DNA of 64,000 bases from Aliidiomarina halalkaliphila (GCF_007096385.1 NZ_VJWL01000003.1:62001-126000), one strand, 5' to 3'. Shown: positions 9,115 to 18,620, counted from the stretch's first letter. A program made the numbers and translations. Notes: generated by a model not told the origin, from the sequence alone.

Positions 9115-9558
9115 TTATTGATAAATCAGGTGCCCGGCCTGCACGCGCGTGAATAGGCCGGTGCCTGCTAACGCTGCTACCACATAGCGATAATCAACAT
9201 CGGCCCCGCGGGGTTCAATCCACATACGATTTCCCGACACTCCAAAGCGAATCGGATAGTTGACTGCACGCCGAATTTGTCGCTCAGCTTGCGCCAGCTC
9301 TGCGGGCAACTCACTGCCCCGAGGCATGGCTGCATAAGCGATGTGCTGATCGCGCAAGGTATCGTCATACCAAAGGATATCAATCGGGCCGGAATGACGA
9401 AAATCAGCTATGCCGGGATCATCACGAAAAGCACGCAAGGTTTGTGGATTTTGATCTAAGGTAATGGTTGCCGCACCGTTACTCTTCGCGGTACTGGCAC
9501 AACTACTCAACCCTATGGCCAAGAAAAGCGCTACAAAAATCGCGGTTATACGGGGCAT
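9115..9558 (-). CDS. Small predicted lipoprotein of unknown function
   Basis: A 147-residue protein with a signal peptide ending in the lipobox LSSC (Cys20), so it is probably a membrane-anchored periplasmic lipoprotein. After a short linker it has a roughly 120-residue mixed alpha/beta domain ending in GLFTRVQAGHLIYQ. I do not recognise the family. It begins two bases after the malic enzyme stop on the same strand, so it is likely the second gene of that transcript. It converges with gloA. Glycine after the cysteine is absent (C-A-S), and the +2 residue is Ala, which by the enteric Lol rule suggests outer-membrane sorting. Confidence 0.75.
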   Translation of the reverse strand: MPRITAIFVALFLAIGLSSCASTAKSNGAATITLDQNPQTLRAFRDDPGIADFRHSGPIDILWYDDTLRDQHIAYAAMPRGSELPAELAQAERQIRRAVNYPIRFGVSGNRMWIEPRGADVDYRYVVAALAGTGLFTRVQAGHLIYQ

Positions 9559-9559
9559 A

Positions 9560-10810
9560 CTAACCTCCTTCTACAAAATAATTTTCAGGTAAATCGATGC
9601 GCGCAACACCAGACTCCACTGCAGCAATAGCGACAGCGCGTGCGACCCGTCCACAGAGGCGCGGATCCATGGGCTTCGGAATAATATAGTCTTTGCCAAA
9701 CGATAATGCGCTTACGCTGGCGGCAGTTAACACGCTTTCCGGAACTGGTTCCCGCGCAAGATCTTTGAGTGCGTGAACCGCGGCAAGTTTCATGTCATCG
9801 TTAATTGCACTGGCGCGCACATCAAGGGCACCGCGAAAAATAAACGGGAAGCAGAGCACATTGTTGACCTGATTGGGGTAGTCCGAACGACCTGTGGCCA
9901 TAATCAAATCGTCACGGGCGCTGTTGGCGATATCAGGGTGAATTTCTGGATCAGGGTTGGAGCACGCGAACACAATGGGTTTATCCGCCATCAAACGCAA
10001 ATCGTCGGCGCTGAGCAAGTTCGGGCCCGATACACCAACAAAGACATCCGCACCTGTAATCACCTCTTGCAGCGTGCGCTTATCGGTGTTGTTGGCGAAC
10101 AACATTTTGTATTCGTTCAAATCTGTGCGGCGCGTATGAATGACGCCTTTTGAGTCGAGCATATATATATGCTCCCGTTGTGCGCCGCACTGGATGAGAA
10201 GTTCCATACAGGCGATGGCCGCGGCGCCCGCGCCCATACATACGATTTGTGCCTTTTCGATTGATTTGCCTTGAATCGCCAAGGCATTAAGTAAGCCTGC
10301 AGAGGTGACAATCGCAGTGCCGTGTTGATCATCATGAAATACCGGAATATCGCAGCGCTCAATCAGGGCCTTTTCAATCTCGAAGCACTCAGGGGCTTTG
10401 ATATCTTCAAGATTGATACCACCAAAGGTATTAGCAATGCTGGCCACGGTGTTAATAAAATCTTGGGTGGTGCGATGGGTTACTTCGATATCAATGGAAT
10501 CGAGCCCGGCGAAGCGTTTAAACAATAACGCCTTGCCTTCCATCACCGGCTTGGATGCCATCGGACCTAAATTACCTAAACCGAGAATCGCCGTGCCATT
10601 ACTGATCACTGCCACAAGGTTTCCTTTGGCAGTATATTTATACACATCATCTGGATTTTCCGCGATGGCACGCACTGGCTCCGCCACCCCTGGGCTGTAG
10701 GCGAGGGCTAAATCGCGTACAGTTTCAGCGGGCTTAGTGAGCTCAATACTGATCTTCCCAGGTACGGGAAGCGCATGATAATCAAGGGCTTGCTGACGGA
10801 AATCGGTCAT
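9560..10810 (-). CDS. Malic enzyme (oxaloacetate-decarboxylating), short form
   Basis: Converts malate to pyruvate and CO2 with reduction of NAD(P). The 416-residue protein shows the malic enzyme N-domain (LALAYSPGVAEPVRAI), the metal-site region ECFEIEKALIERCDIPVFHDDQHGTA, and the dinucleotide-binding GAGAAAIACMELL. It lacks the phosphotransacetylase-like C-terminal domain of E. coli MaeB and so is the short MaeB-related type. I start at the ATG at 10808-10810 (TDFRQQALDYH follows). A longer reading from 10921 adds 37 residues that do not look like the family. Cofactor preference cannot be read from the sequence. The lipoprotein gene follows two bases downstream. Confidence 0.9.
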   Translation of the reverse strand: MTDFRQQALDYHALPVPGKISIELTKPAETVRDLALAYSPGVAEPVRAIAENPDDVYKYTAKGNLVAVISNGTAILGLGNLGPMASKPVMEGKALLFKRFAGLDSIDIEVTHRTTQDFINTVASIANTFGGINLEDIKAPECFEIEKALIERCDIPVFHDDQHGTAIVTSAGLLNALAIQGKSIEKAQIVCMGAGAAAIACMELLIQCGAQREHIYMLDSKGVIHTRRTDLNEYKMLFANNTDKRTLQEVITGADVFVGVSGPNLLSADDLRLMADKPIVFACSNPDPEIHPDIANSARDDLIMATGRSDYPNQVNNVLCFPFIFRGALDVRASAINDDMKLAAVHALKDLAREPVPESVLTAASVSALSFGKDYIIPKPMDPRLCGRVARAVAIAAVESGVARIDLPENYFVEGG

Positions 10811-11093
10811 GGTGATGTGGTGTCCATAAACAGTGTGCAGGAAGAAATATCCAGGGTAAGTAAGCAACCTGGGATTGTAAGCCAGTGTAATGGGTTTTCC
10901 CGAATGAACAAATCTTACCAATCCGTAGGGGTGTTTTCAGCCGCACCTACGTGGATCAGACTTGCTTGCGAAACGCCCCACAGGTATGGTGTTGCTTGAT
11001 AAGTTCAGGGGGAAAGATGGCGTAGCACGGGGCTGCACATCTCGGCCGACTCAAGGCCAAAAAAAAGACTAAAAAATACAGAGACGTAACTAT

Positions 11094-12080
11094 ATGAATC
11101 ATTGGAGTCAGTACTGGAAAGTATCAAATGCGCTAAGTAGTTTTGCTGAAGGTGACGCGGGGCGTGGTTACGAAGGTGATATCCGAACTTTCTGGGAATT
11201 TCATTTAAAAGACTTAGACGACAACGCGGTTGTTGTGGATGTGGGCACTGGAAATGGTGCATTAGCGCTGTTGGCGAACCAGTTTGGCAAACAGCAGAAG
11301 AAAAATTGGACGGTGCATGGTGTCGACGCCGCGACCATTAATCCGGCTGAAGATGTTGATGGTACACCAGAGCTGAAAGCGTTACTCAGTGAAGTTCAGT
11401 TCCACGGTGATACCGACATGAGCAAATTACCGTTCGACGATGGCTCGGTAGATTGCGTGGTGAGCCAGTTCGCGTTTGAGTATGCGGATCGCAAAGCAGC
11501 GCTAAAAGAAATTCTGCGCGTGCTTAAGCCTGGTGGCAAAGTGGTCATGCTTGCGCATCATCATAAATCGTCGATTATGCAAGATTCAAAAACCGGCGTA
11601 CGTGTTTTCGAATACACCCTCAACGAAACCCCGTTGTTTATGCAAGCAGACTTGTTGCTGCGGATCGGTTTACAGTATTTGAAGGCAGATACTGTGGCCA
11701 ATTGGAAGAGCAGCCAACACGGTCAAGCCACAGAGAAAACGACGCGTTGGATTATGGACATGTTGCGTGAGCGCTTCAGCAACGATGCCGAGCGCGTTTG
11801 GGTTGACGATATCATTGGCCGTGTTGCGCGCTTAATTCAATCGGTCGATAGCGCAGAAAAAGCAGAAATGGCTCTGCAAGCCTTAGGTCGTGAATACAAC
11901 ATGTTGCAGGCGCATTTAATGCGTGTGCAAGACCAAGTAAAAGCGTCGTTAACAGAAGCTGACGTGAAAGCGGTGATCAAGTCGGCAGGTAAGGCATCAA
12001 AACAGAACGATTACTCCGATTTTAATCTCGAGAACGAACCATTTGCATGGGCAATTGAGATTGTAAAGAAAGCTGATTAA
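11094..12080 (+). CDS. Class I SAM-dependent methyltransferase of unknown substrate
   Basis: A 328-residue soluble protein with a Rossmann-like methyltransferase domain in its first 180 residues. Motif I is VVDVGTGNGALALLA, an acidic residue follows in VHGVDAA, and motif IV/post-I is DCVVSQFAFEYADRKAALKEILRVLKPGG. This pattern is typical of Methyltransf_11/25 proteins. The C-terminal 140 residues are alpha-helical and carry no domain I know. The gene stands alone: divergent from the malic enzyme across about 280 bases, with a strong rho-independent terminator right after it. The substrate cannot be inferred from context. Confidence 0.85.
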   Translation: MNHWSQYWKVSNALSSFAEGDAGRGYEGDIRTFWEFHLKDLDDNAVVVDVGTGNGALALLANQFGKQQKKNWTVHGVDAATINPAEDVDGTPELKALLSEVQFHGDTDMSKLPFDDGSVDCVVSQFAFEYADRKAALKEILRVLKPGGKVVMLAHHHKSSIMQDSKTGVRVFEYTLNETPLFMQADLLLRIGLQYLKADTVANWKSSQHGQATEKTTRWIMDMLRERFSNDAERVWVDDIIGRVARLIQSVDSAEKAEMALQALGREYNMLQAHLMRVQDQVKASLTEADVKAVIKSAGKASKQNDYSDFNLENEPFAWAIEIVKKAD

Positions 12081-12117
12081 TCGATAGTTTTCTTTCTCAA
12101 CGGGATGGAAACAACGG

Positions 12118-12153
12118 AAAAACCCTCTTTTTGTCAAAAAAAGAGGGTTTTTT
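12118..12153 (+). terminator. Rho-independent terminator after the methyltransferase gene
   Basis: Stem CCCTCTTTTT (12123-12132) pairs with AAAAAGAGGG (12138-12147) around a 5-base loop. It is extended by A-T pairs on the outside and followed by six T. It is A-T symmetric but functions on the plus strand for the gene ending at 12080. Confidence 0.85.
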
Positions 12154-12309
12154 GTACAAATTGAGGGTAAACCCCTATAGCGGAAACCTTTTCCTCTTGC
12201 CATGCTATGGCCTCAAAAAGGGATTAATGCTAGTTGCTTACCCCCACACAGATCACGTAATCTGAAACGGTAATGGCAGTTAGTTGGTTAAAACAAGAGG
12301 ATAACGAAG

Positions 12310-13134
12310 ATGCAAAAGTATCTTATCACGATGATGTTAGCGCTTGGTCTGATGGCACAAGCGATGATTGCGGCAGTTGCGGCACCGACAAGTACGGTGA
12401 CGTATCATAGCAACAAGGTGGTCGCTGATGTTAAGTTCGACCAAAATTTATCATTCGATTTCTCAATTTCGTTTGAGCACGCAGTTGGCTTGAACGAAAC
12501 TAATTTTAAAGTCACTGCCCAACGGGTCTCTCCGTTTGATTCAAGTATTACCAGTCGCTTGCCCGATTCCATGCATACAGCGCTGCACGATGGATTTCCG
12601 GTATTAATTACCGTTACCGCGCGCCCTGATCGTGGTTTTGCTTTTACCGGTGAAGCGCAATTGGAGCTTTATACCCAAAGCATCGATTTCGCAGAGAATC
12701 TGCGTTTATTCCGTTCACACAATCAAGGACAGTTTGAGGACATTACCACCTTAACCGCAGCCGGTAGCTTGCGCGCCCATGGTTCAACAGGGCAGTTCTC
12801 AGATTTCCTAATCCTTGTTGATGATCGCGACCCGCAAGCGCAAGTTGCTGCGAAAGCAAGAGAATTATCGAGCTATCTGTATTCTTTCGTTGATTCGCTT
12901 GGCGATGACGTAGGTGCAGAGCTGCGTGCTCTGAGTCGCAACGCAGAAGCACATGTATACGAGGGTCGCTTTAATGCCGCTGCTGCTATAGTGAATAACT
13001 TCATTCGTGTGCTTGAGCGTACTTCTGGCGACAGCATTCCAGATGTATGGCGGTCATCAGACGATATTGAAAACGTGAAAGGTGAGTTGTTAACGCGCGC
13101 TCGAAACCTGCGCTTTACACTGTCACAACTGTAA
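12310..13134 (+). CDS. Secreted protein of unknown function heading a signalling cluster
   Basis: A 274-residue protein with a clear Sec signal peptide (residues 1 to about 25, cleavage near AVAA-PTST). The mature part begins with beta-rich sequence resembling an immunoglobulin- or choice-of-anchor-like fold and ends in about 110 residues of predicted helix (from AQVAAKARELSSYLYSF). No second membrane segment or lipobox is seen, so it is probably periplasmic or exported. The SD AGAGG lies upstream of the ATG. It is 20 bases before the FHA-GAF gene, with kinase, histidine kinase and regulator genes following, so it may be the sensed or regulated extracytoplasmic component. I do not recognise its family. 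Confidence 0.7.
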   Translation: MQKYLITMMLALGLMAQAMIAAVAAPTSTVTYHSNKVVADVKFDQNLSFDFSISFEHAVGLNETNFKVTAQRVSPFDSSITSRLPDSMHTALHDGFPVLITVTARPDRGFAFTGEAQLELYTQSIDFAENLRLFRSHNQGQFEDITTLTAAGSLRAHGSTGQFSDFLILVDDRDPQAQVAAKARELSSYLYSFVDSLGDDVGAELRALSRNAEAHVYEGRFNAAAAIVNNFIRVLERTSGDSIPDVWRSSDDIENVKGELLTRARNLRFTLSQL

Positions 13135-13154
13135 CAACGAAGTGAGCGTCACTT

Positions 13155-13988
13155 ATGCCATTACGATTACAACTTCGTTATCCACATCGGCCTGCAGAGA
13201 GTCATATCCTCTTTGAAGGAAAAGACTATCTGCTCGGCCGAGCGGACGATTGCGATATTATTATCGATGATCCTCAGGTATCCCGTTACCATGCGCGTCT
13301 TGAGGCGCGCACCGGTAACTGGACCTTGATTGACCACAATAGCCAGAACGGGTGTTTTAGTGGCTCGGATCGCATCAACAAACTGCACTTGGCGAGACGG
13401 GCGGAGATTACCTTGGGTCCGGTGAACTGTTACTTCGAGCAAGTACCTCATCGCCAAGTCACCGCAGAAAGTAGCTTTCGCCAGTGGCGTTCGCGGTTTG
13501 TGGATACAGCAACGGAACAACTGTTTCGGGAAACGTCGCTCAATCGGCTTTTGATGTCGGCAACGGAAACCTTGAGTACTATTTTATCCAGCGATCGCGC
13601 TGCTGTGATATTCCTCGATGAACAAGGGGATATTTCTCGATGCAGCGGATTCCCCCAATGGATGAACGGTGAGCAATTCACTGGTAGCCGCACGGCAATT
13701 CAACAAGCGCTAAGTACGAATGCGCCAGTGGTGTTGTCCAAGGTTAGTGCCGACCCCTTGCTGTCGCACGCAAAGAGTGTGATTAAAAACCACATTCAAG
13801 CCTTGTTATGCTACCCGGTGACCTACCGTGACCAAGTGGTGGCAGTGCTTTATGCAGACAGTACGGCAGAGCAACGGAGTTTCTTGGATACAGATCTGGT
13901 CATTGTGCGTGCGTTTGCCCGCCAGTTGTCGATGGCCTTGCAAGTTCAGGATCTCGAACGGCGCCTGTCGACCCTTCAAGCCATTTAA
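13155..13988 (+). CDS. FHA-GAF domain signalling protein
   Basis: A 277-residue cytoplasmic protein. Residues about 5-100 form a forkhead-associated domain, which binds phosphothreonine peptides. The conserved GR (LLGRADDCDI), SRYHARL and NSQNG motifs are all present. Residues about 125-270 form a GAF domain (DRAAVIFLDEQGDISRCSG, then LCYPVTYRDQVVAVLYAD). FHA-GAF proteins often accompany Ser/Thr kinases, and the next gene encodes one. A natural reading is that this FHA domain recognises the autophosphorylated kinase. The GAF ligand is unknown. It is 20 bases downstream of the secreted-protein gene, and a 10-bp inverted repeat separates it from the kinase gene. Confidence 0.85.
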   Translation: MPLRLQLRYPHRPAESHILFEGKDYLLGRADDCDIIIDDPQVSRYHARLEARTGNWTLIDHNSQNGCFSGSDRINKLHLARRAEITLGPVNCYFEQVPHRQVTAESSFRQWRSRFVDTATEQLFRETSLNRLLMSATETLSTILSSDRAAVIFLDEQGDISRCSGFPQWMNGEQFTGSRTAIQQALSTNAPVVLSKVSADPLLSHAKSVIKNHIQALLCYPVTYRDQVVAVLYADSTAEQRSFLDTDLVIVRAFARQLSMALQVQDLERRLSTLQAI

Positions 13989-14021
13989 TTTGTGTTTTCT
14001 ACACATATGTTTTTGCAAAGG

Positions 14022-14050
14022 TATTACCAAGCGGAGTATTCTTGGTAATA
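14022..14050. promoter_or_regulatory. Perfect 10-bp inverted repeat before the kinase gene
   Basis: TATTACCAAG (14022-14031) and CTTGGTAATA (14041-14050) are exact inverted copies around a 9-base spacer, ending 28 bases before the kinase GTG. It could be an operator for a dimeric regulator, perhaps the NarL-type product of the same cluster, or an RNA hairpin. There is no T-tract, so a classic terminator is unlikely. Confidence 0.5.
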
Positions 14051-14078
14051 TCAGCGAAAGCACTGATGGAGAAAATAC

Positions 14079-17000
14079 GTGACAGTCAGCTCAGACCGGC
14101 CTAGCCATTCTACCGGTCACCAGACAGCGTCATTAACGAACACGAGGATATTGCCGGAAGGTCATGTCCTCGCGGGTCGTTTTCGTATTTTAGGATCCAT
14201 AGGTATTGGTGGTCAGGCGCAGGTGTATGCGGCCCGAGATGAAATTCTTGGTTCCGACATTGCGGTGAAACTGATCGCTCCGCAGCATGCCCTCGATGTA
14301 GAACAAGTACAACGCCTCCGTCAAGAAGCCCTTTTAGCCCGTGAGCTCAATCACCCCAATATTGTGCGGGTATTTGAGTTTTATCAGGATGGCCAATGGG
14401 TGTTCTTAACCATGGGGCTAATCGAAGGACGAAGTCTCGCTGAGTTTTTGCATGAAGGCATTAGCCGACAGCAAACCGAACTATGGAGCGAACAACTGCT
14501 CCTGGCGCTTAGAGCATGCCATTCTCACAATATTACCCATGCAGATGTAAAGCCGGAAAACCTGCTTATCGATGAGCGGGGCAATCTAGTGCTGTTAGAT
14601 TTTGGCATTGGTGTGCACGGAGATTATGAACGGGCTGACTTTGCCGGCTCGCAAGGGTACAAGGCCCCTGAGGTTACGCAGTTTGGAAAGGCGAGCCCGC
14701 GTAGTGATAGCTACAGCAGTGGTCGCTTGTTTGCGGATATGCTGGCCGCCACTCACATCCGTACCTGGCACATGGGGGATTGGCGTTGGTACTTGCGCTT
14801 AAAGCGTGTTGCCAAGCAATTGAGCAAGCCGCTCGCCCATCAGCGCATTAGCATCGAAGAAGCGCAAGAACGTATTGCCCCAGCCCATCATCGCAACATG
14901 GCCTACACCGCAAGTTTAATTGGGGTAGGTTTGGTGGTGTTGTTGTATATGGTTTGGTCAAAACCCGTGGGTGAGTTTGAGACTCCAGCGACGTCGGAGA
15001 ATGTGGTCAAACGAGTAGCGATTGTATACTCACCTGATGATCATCTGTTAGGCGGTATTTCCGAGCTGCTGCATTTGCACCTGATTTCCCAAAGTGGGGT
15101 GGATGTGGTGGAGCAAGACCGGGTGGATACGTTGGTGCGAAATTTAGGCTTGCGCCCCTTCCGTCAACAAGATCACCGAAACCGCTTAGCGCAGCTAGTA
15201 AATGCTGATGTGATGGTGCTGCTACAAAATAGTCAAATTAGCTCCGGCGAGTCGCCACGCGTGCAAGTTCTGCTCGCAGAAATGCCAGGGAATCGCCTTT
15301 TCGGTGCTTTTCAGGGAACCGTGAGTAACGATGCCCTACCGCAAACCATGGAGCAAATGCTCACCCACCTCAATGAGCAACTGGCTTTACCGGCACGGCA
15401 GCCGATTGTTCGTCCGGAAGAATTACAACGGGTAGAGCCCGTACTGCGCGCTATGCGCGAAGGGCGTGAAGCAGAGGCGCAAACTTTTGTGCGTTCACTG
15501 CAAGAAGAATGGCCGGAATTTGCGGGTGGTTGGTTGGCAGGCGCCCGATTAGCGGGTAATCAGGGCAATATCCAACAAGCTCAAGATCAGTTAGACCGAG
15601 TATTCCAGCTCTCCCAAGACGATGAATATTGGCACCTTGAGGGCCGCGCTCTCGAAGCTGAATTGTCCGGTGATGTGAATGCTGCTATTGCAGTTACTGA
15701 ACGACTGATTCAGCTTTTTCCCGGGCGTAGTGGTTTATTAGAGCGGCGTGCGGAGCTGGCGTTATGGATGGACGACGCTGACACTGCCATTCGTATGTAT
15801 CAGGCGGCGTTAGAACTGGACCCCAGCTCCCCTGAACGCTGGTTCGAGCTAGCACGCTTACGCATTATTCAAGGGCAAATCCAACAGGCCCTGGATAACG
15901 AACTGACTCAAGCCTTAATTAAGTTCCGACAACAAGAGAATTTACGCGGTCAGGGCATGGTATTGAATGCCTTTGGTGTGGCCTATCTGCGCTGGTCTGA
16001 TCCAGCGATGGCGAGCCGCTACTTTAACGAAGCCCTTGAATTTCGAACGGAAGAACGTGATCCCGCCGGGCGGGCGGTGACCTTGGCGAACTTAGCCACT
16101 GTAAAGAGTATCCAGCGGCAGTATGCAGAAGCAGAGGCCGCTTTGGCAGAAGCCGCTGTACTCTTTGCGCAAACGGACGACCAGCTAGGGCTAGCCCAGG
16201 TAGAAAATGAGTGGGGGATTCTGCTCGAAGAGCAAGGGCGCTATCGTGAAGCGCTGACCCACTATCGCATGGCTCTAGATTTACGTATCGAGGCGGGGGC
16301 TACCCTACAACAAGCGGAAACCATCAATAACGTGGCCTATATGCACTTTTTGATGGCCGATTTTAGCCAAGCAGACATTTTTTGGAAACAATCGCTGAAT
16401 ATATTTACTCGGGTTGGAGATCAGAGCGGTATTTTACGCACCAAGTTAAATCTTGCACATTTGAGTTTAACCCGTGGGGATTACACCAGCGCCACCCATA
16501 TTTTAAGTGAGGTGCTGGAACAGGCGAAAGACCACCGACCGGAAGAAGAGCTTGTGACTCAATACTTCTTAAGCCATCGTAATTTCTCTTTGGGCTTGAT
16601 CGAAACGGCCTTACAAAACAGTTACCGTGCTTTAAAACTGGCCGAAGAAATAGGGAATATCCGGCCAATGATTGAAACTCGTATTTGGATCGCGGAGATG
16701 TGCGCGCAACTCGCTGATAGTGATTGCATCTCCGAACAAATTGAATTATTGGAAGAAAATTCACAGCAACTTAATGCTGAACAAATTATCTTGTTGGAAT
16801 GGCTACATAAAACCGTTGGTGTGTATGAGAACACCGCTACAGCGAGCGAAATTGCCGCATTTTGGTCGAAGTTCCGTAAGCAGTTGCTCCCAGTACAAAC
16901 CGAGCTTCGCGTGTTATTAATGACATTGGAGCTGCATCCACTGCCGAAAGATAGCTGGCAATGGGAACGAGTGCGTGAATTAACCCGGCCAGTGATGTAT

Positions 17001-17261
17001 AAAGAACATATGCACGGCTTGTATTTACAAGTGATTCAGTTTAACGATGCTCAGGCGCGTGAAAATCTACGTCGGATGCTACAAAATCATCCATACCACT
17101 GGCGTAATCATTTGTATTATGAGATTTTTAGTGATGAGGACTCTCAACGGCGGGCCGACGAATTGCGTACCGCATTGTTTGAGCATATGACTCCCGATCA
17201 GATTGAGGCATACCAACGCGTCTATGAGCGATCCCAAACTCAAGATCGAACAGGAAATTGA
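14079..17261 (+). CDS. Membrane Ser/Thr protein kinase with large TPR region
   Basis: 1060 residues, GTG start with a GGAGA SD. Residues about 32-260 are a Hanks-type kinase: glycine loop GIGGQAQVY, AVKL lysine, catalytic loop HADVKPEN (His154 to Asn161) and DFG. The catalytic loop has Ala instead of Arg before Asp, making it a non-RD kinase, so activation-loop control may differ. One membrane helix follows at about residues 275-293. The remaining 760 residues hold an alpha/beta domain (about 305-430) and many TPR repeats (about 440-1000). With a single helix after a cytoplasmic kinase, the TPR part should be periplasmic and could be the sensor. The adjacent genes (FHA-GAF upstream, histidine kinase overlapping downstream) imply one pathway. 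Confidence 0.88.
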   Translation: MTVSSDRPSHSTGHQTASLTNTRILPEGHVLAGRFRILGSIGIGGQAQVYAARDEILGSDIAVKLIAPQHALDVEQVQRLRQEALLARELNHPNIVRVFEFYQDGQWVFLTMGLIEGRSLAEFLHEGISRQQTELWSEQLLLALRACHSHNITHADVKPENLLIDERGNLVLLDFGIGVHGDYERADFAGSQGYKAPEVTQFGKASPRSDSYSSGRLFADMLAATHIRTWHMGDWRWYLRLKRVAKQLSKPLAHQRISIEEAQERIAPAHHRNMAYTASLIGVGLVVLLYMVWSKPVGEFETPATSENVVKRVAIVYSPDDHLLGGISELLHLHLISQSGVDVVEQDRVDTLVRNLGLRPFRQQDHRNRLAQLVNADVMVLLQNSQISSGESPRVQVLLAEMPGNRLFGAFQGTVSNDALPQTMEQMLTHLNEQLALPARQPIVRPEELQRVEPVLRAMREGREAEAQTFVRSLQEEWPEFAGGWLAGARLAGNQGNIQQAQDQLDRVFQLSQDDEYWHLEGRALEAELSGDVNAAIAVTERLIQLFPGRSGLLERRAELALWMDDADTAIRMYQAALELDPSSPERWFELARLRIIQGQIQQALDNELTQALIKFRQQENLRGQGMVLNAFGVAYLRWSDPAMASRYFNEALEFRTEERDPAGRAVTLANLATVKSIQRQYAEAEAALAEAAVLFAQTDDQLGLAQVENEWGILLEEQGRYREALTHYRMALDLRIEAGATLQQAETINNVAYMHFLMADFSQADIFWKQSLNIFTRVGDQSGILRTKLNLAHLSLTRGDYTSATHILSEVLEQAKDHRPEEELVTQYFLSHRNFSLGLIETALQNSYRALKLAEEIGNIRPMIETRIWIAEMCAQLADSDCISEQIELLEENSQQLNAEQIILLEWLHKTVGVYENTATASEIAAFWSKFRKQLLPVQTELRVLLMTLELHPLPKDSWQWERVRELTRPVMYKEHMHGLYLQVIQFNDAQARENLRRMLQNHPYHWRNHLYYEIFSDEDSQRRADELRTALFEHMTPDQIEAYQRVYERSQTQDRTGN

Positions 17262-17925
17262 GGCGCTTCGACGCAGCCAGGCCGAGCTGCGACATTTGTT
17301 GCAACAAGAACAAGATACCCTTCGTGATTTAGCTCAGCGTTTGTGGAGTCAGCAAGAGGCGGAACGCGCTCGGTTGTCGCGAGAGCTGCATGATGGTTTA
17401 GGCCAATTACTCACCGCATTAACACGCCGATTACAAAGTGCCGCAGATGCAGGTATGATTGGTCAAGAGATTCCGGAAATCGCCACACAGGCATTGGATG
17501 ATGTACGTCAAATGTCGCGGTTGATGCGTCCGAGAATTCTCGATGATCTGGGCTTGGAAGCGGCATTGCACTGGTTGGTTCGCACATTATGTGAAGATGA
17601 AGACCTACGGACCGATGTGAAAGTAGACATCGATATCCCACCGGACGCGGCCTCTTCTATTTTGGTGTTTCGGATAGCACAAGAAGCGTTAACCAATGCT
17701 GTTCGCCACGCCAATGCCTCAATGATCAATATATATGCAAGTCGCGCAGGTACAACCTTGCGCCTTGATGTCATAGATGACGGGTGTGGTTTCGATATGG
17801 ATACGGTCGAGCAAGGGGTAGGGTTAACAAGTATGCGCGACCGTGCAGCGGCTTTTGCTGCTGAATTTTATGTAAAAAGTCGCCCCGGAGGCGGCTGCCA
17901 TATAAGTGTATTGGTACCCCTATGA
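17224..17925 (+). CDS. Soluble NarX/DegS-type sensor histidine kinase
   Basis: A 233-residue protein with no membrane segment: a coiled coil (about residues 5-50), a HisKA_3 dimerisation domain with the phospho-acceptor motif RELHDGLGQ, and a HATPase domain (EALTNAVRHA N-box, DDGCGFD, GVGLTSMRDR). The ATG at 17224 places the start 38 bases inside the end of the kinase gene, giving a likely translational coupling. An earlier ATG at 17203 is possible. It overlaps the following response-regulator gene by ATGA, so the two form a cognate pair. Lacking a sensor domain, it may take its input from the neighbouring kinase or FHA-GAF protein. Confidence 0.9.
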   Translation: MSDPKLKIEQEIEALRRSQAELRHLLQQEQDTLRDLAQRLWSQQEAERARLSRELHDGLGQLLTALTRRLQSAADAGMIGQEIPEIATQALDDVRQMSRLMRPRILDDLGLEAALHWLVRTLCEDEDLRTDVKVDIDIPPDAASSILVFRIAQEALTNAVRHANASMINIYASRAGTTLRLDVIDDGCGFDMDTVEQGVGLTSMRDRAAAFAAEFYVKSRPGGGCHISVLVPL

Positions 17926-18575
17926 CAATCAATGACAATAAGATCCGCCTTATCGTAGCGGACGATCATACGCTGGTTCGCCAGGGTATTGTGCAAATGC
18001 TTAGGCAACACGATGAGTTCGATGTAATTTGTGAATGTGAAGATGGCGTTGCTCTAGTGCAAGCCGTTGTTAAACATAACCCTGATGTTATTTTGATGGA
18101 TATTTCCATGCCGAAAATGAACGGCTTGGTGGCGATTGATCGGGTGATTCAACAACGCTCCGATGCGAAAGTGCTGGTGCTGACGATGCACGATGAAATC
18201 GAATATATGGTGGCATTGCATCGAGCTGGTGCGCGCGGATACCTGTTAAAAGAATCATCCACAGATCAACTGGCGACGGCGATTCGTGCCTTGCATCGCG
18301 GTCGTACCTTTTTCCCTGATGTGTTGGAAAAATCTCTGGAAAGCACGGCGAATGGCCGCGGAAAACCGGTATCCTTGTTAGGTGGACTCACGCGCCGGGA
18401 GCGGGAAGTGTTTTTCCTTGTCGTGGCCGGGCATACAACGAAAGATATCGCGGGTCTTCTGGATATGAGCCACAAGACAGCGGAGAATCATCGGGGCCGG
18501 GTATTGGCGAAAATGGAAGTAGCGAACACCGCTGAGCTGATTCGTTTAGCAGCCCGAGAAGGCCTGCTCGAATAG
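17922..18575 (+). CDS. NarL/FixJ-family response regulator
   Basis: A 217-residue transcription regulator. The receiver domain has the acidic pair ADDH, the phospho-acceptor in ILMDISMP, a Thr in LTMHD and Lys in LLKES. The C-terminal LuxR-type helix-turn-helix has LTRREREVFFLVVAGHTTKDIAGLLDMSHKT. The ATG overlaps the stop of the histidine kinase (ATGA), and a bidirectional terminator follows the gene. It is the expected output of the five-gene cluster. Target genes are unknown, though the inverted repeat at 14022-14050 is one candidate site. Confidence 0.93.
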   Translation: MTINDNKIRLIVADDHTLVRQGIVQMLRQHDEFDVICECEDGVALVQAVVKHNPDVILMDISMPKMNGLVAIDRVIQQRSDAKVLVLTMHDEIEYMVALHRAGARGYLLKESSTDQLATAIRALHRGRTFFPDVLEKSLESTANGRGKPVSLLGGLTRREREVFFLVVAGHTTKDIAGLLDMSHKTAENHRGRVLAKMEVANTAELIRLAAREGLLE

Positions 18576-18620
18576 TTCCGACCGTACCCAACGCATGCAG
18601 GGCCTTAAGGTGAAGCAAAC

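Noticed and set aside
10811-10921. N-terminal extension of the malic enzyme
   Set aside because: The extra 37 residues do not resemble the family, and the internal ATG gives the standard start.
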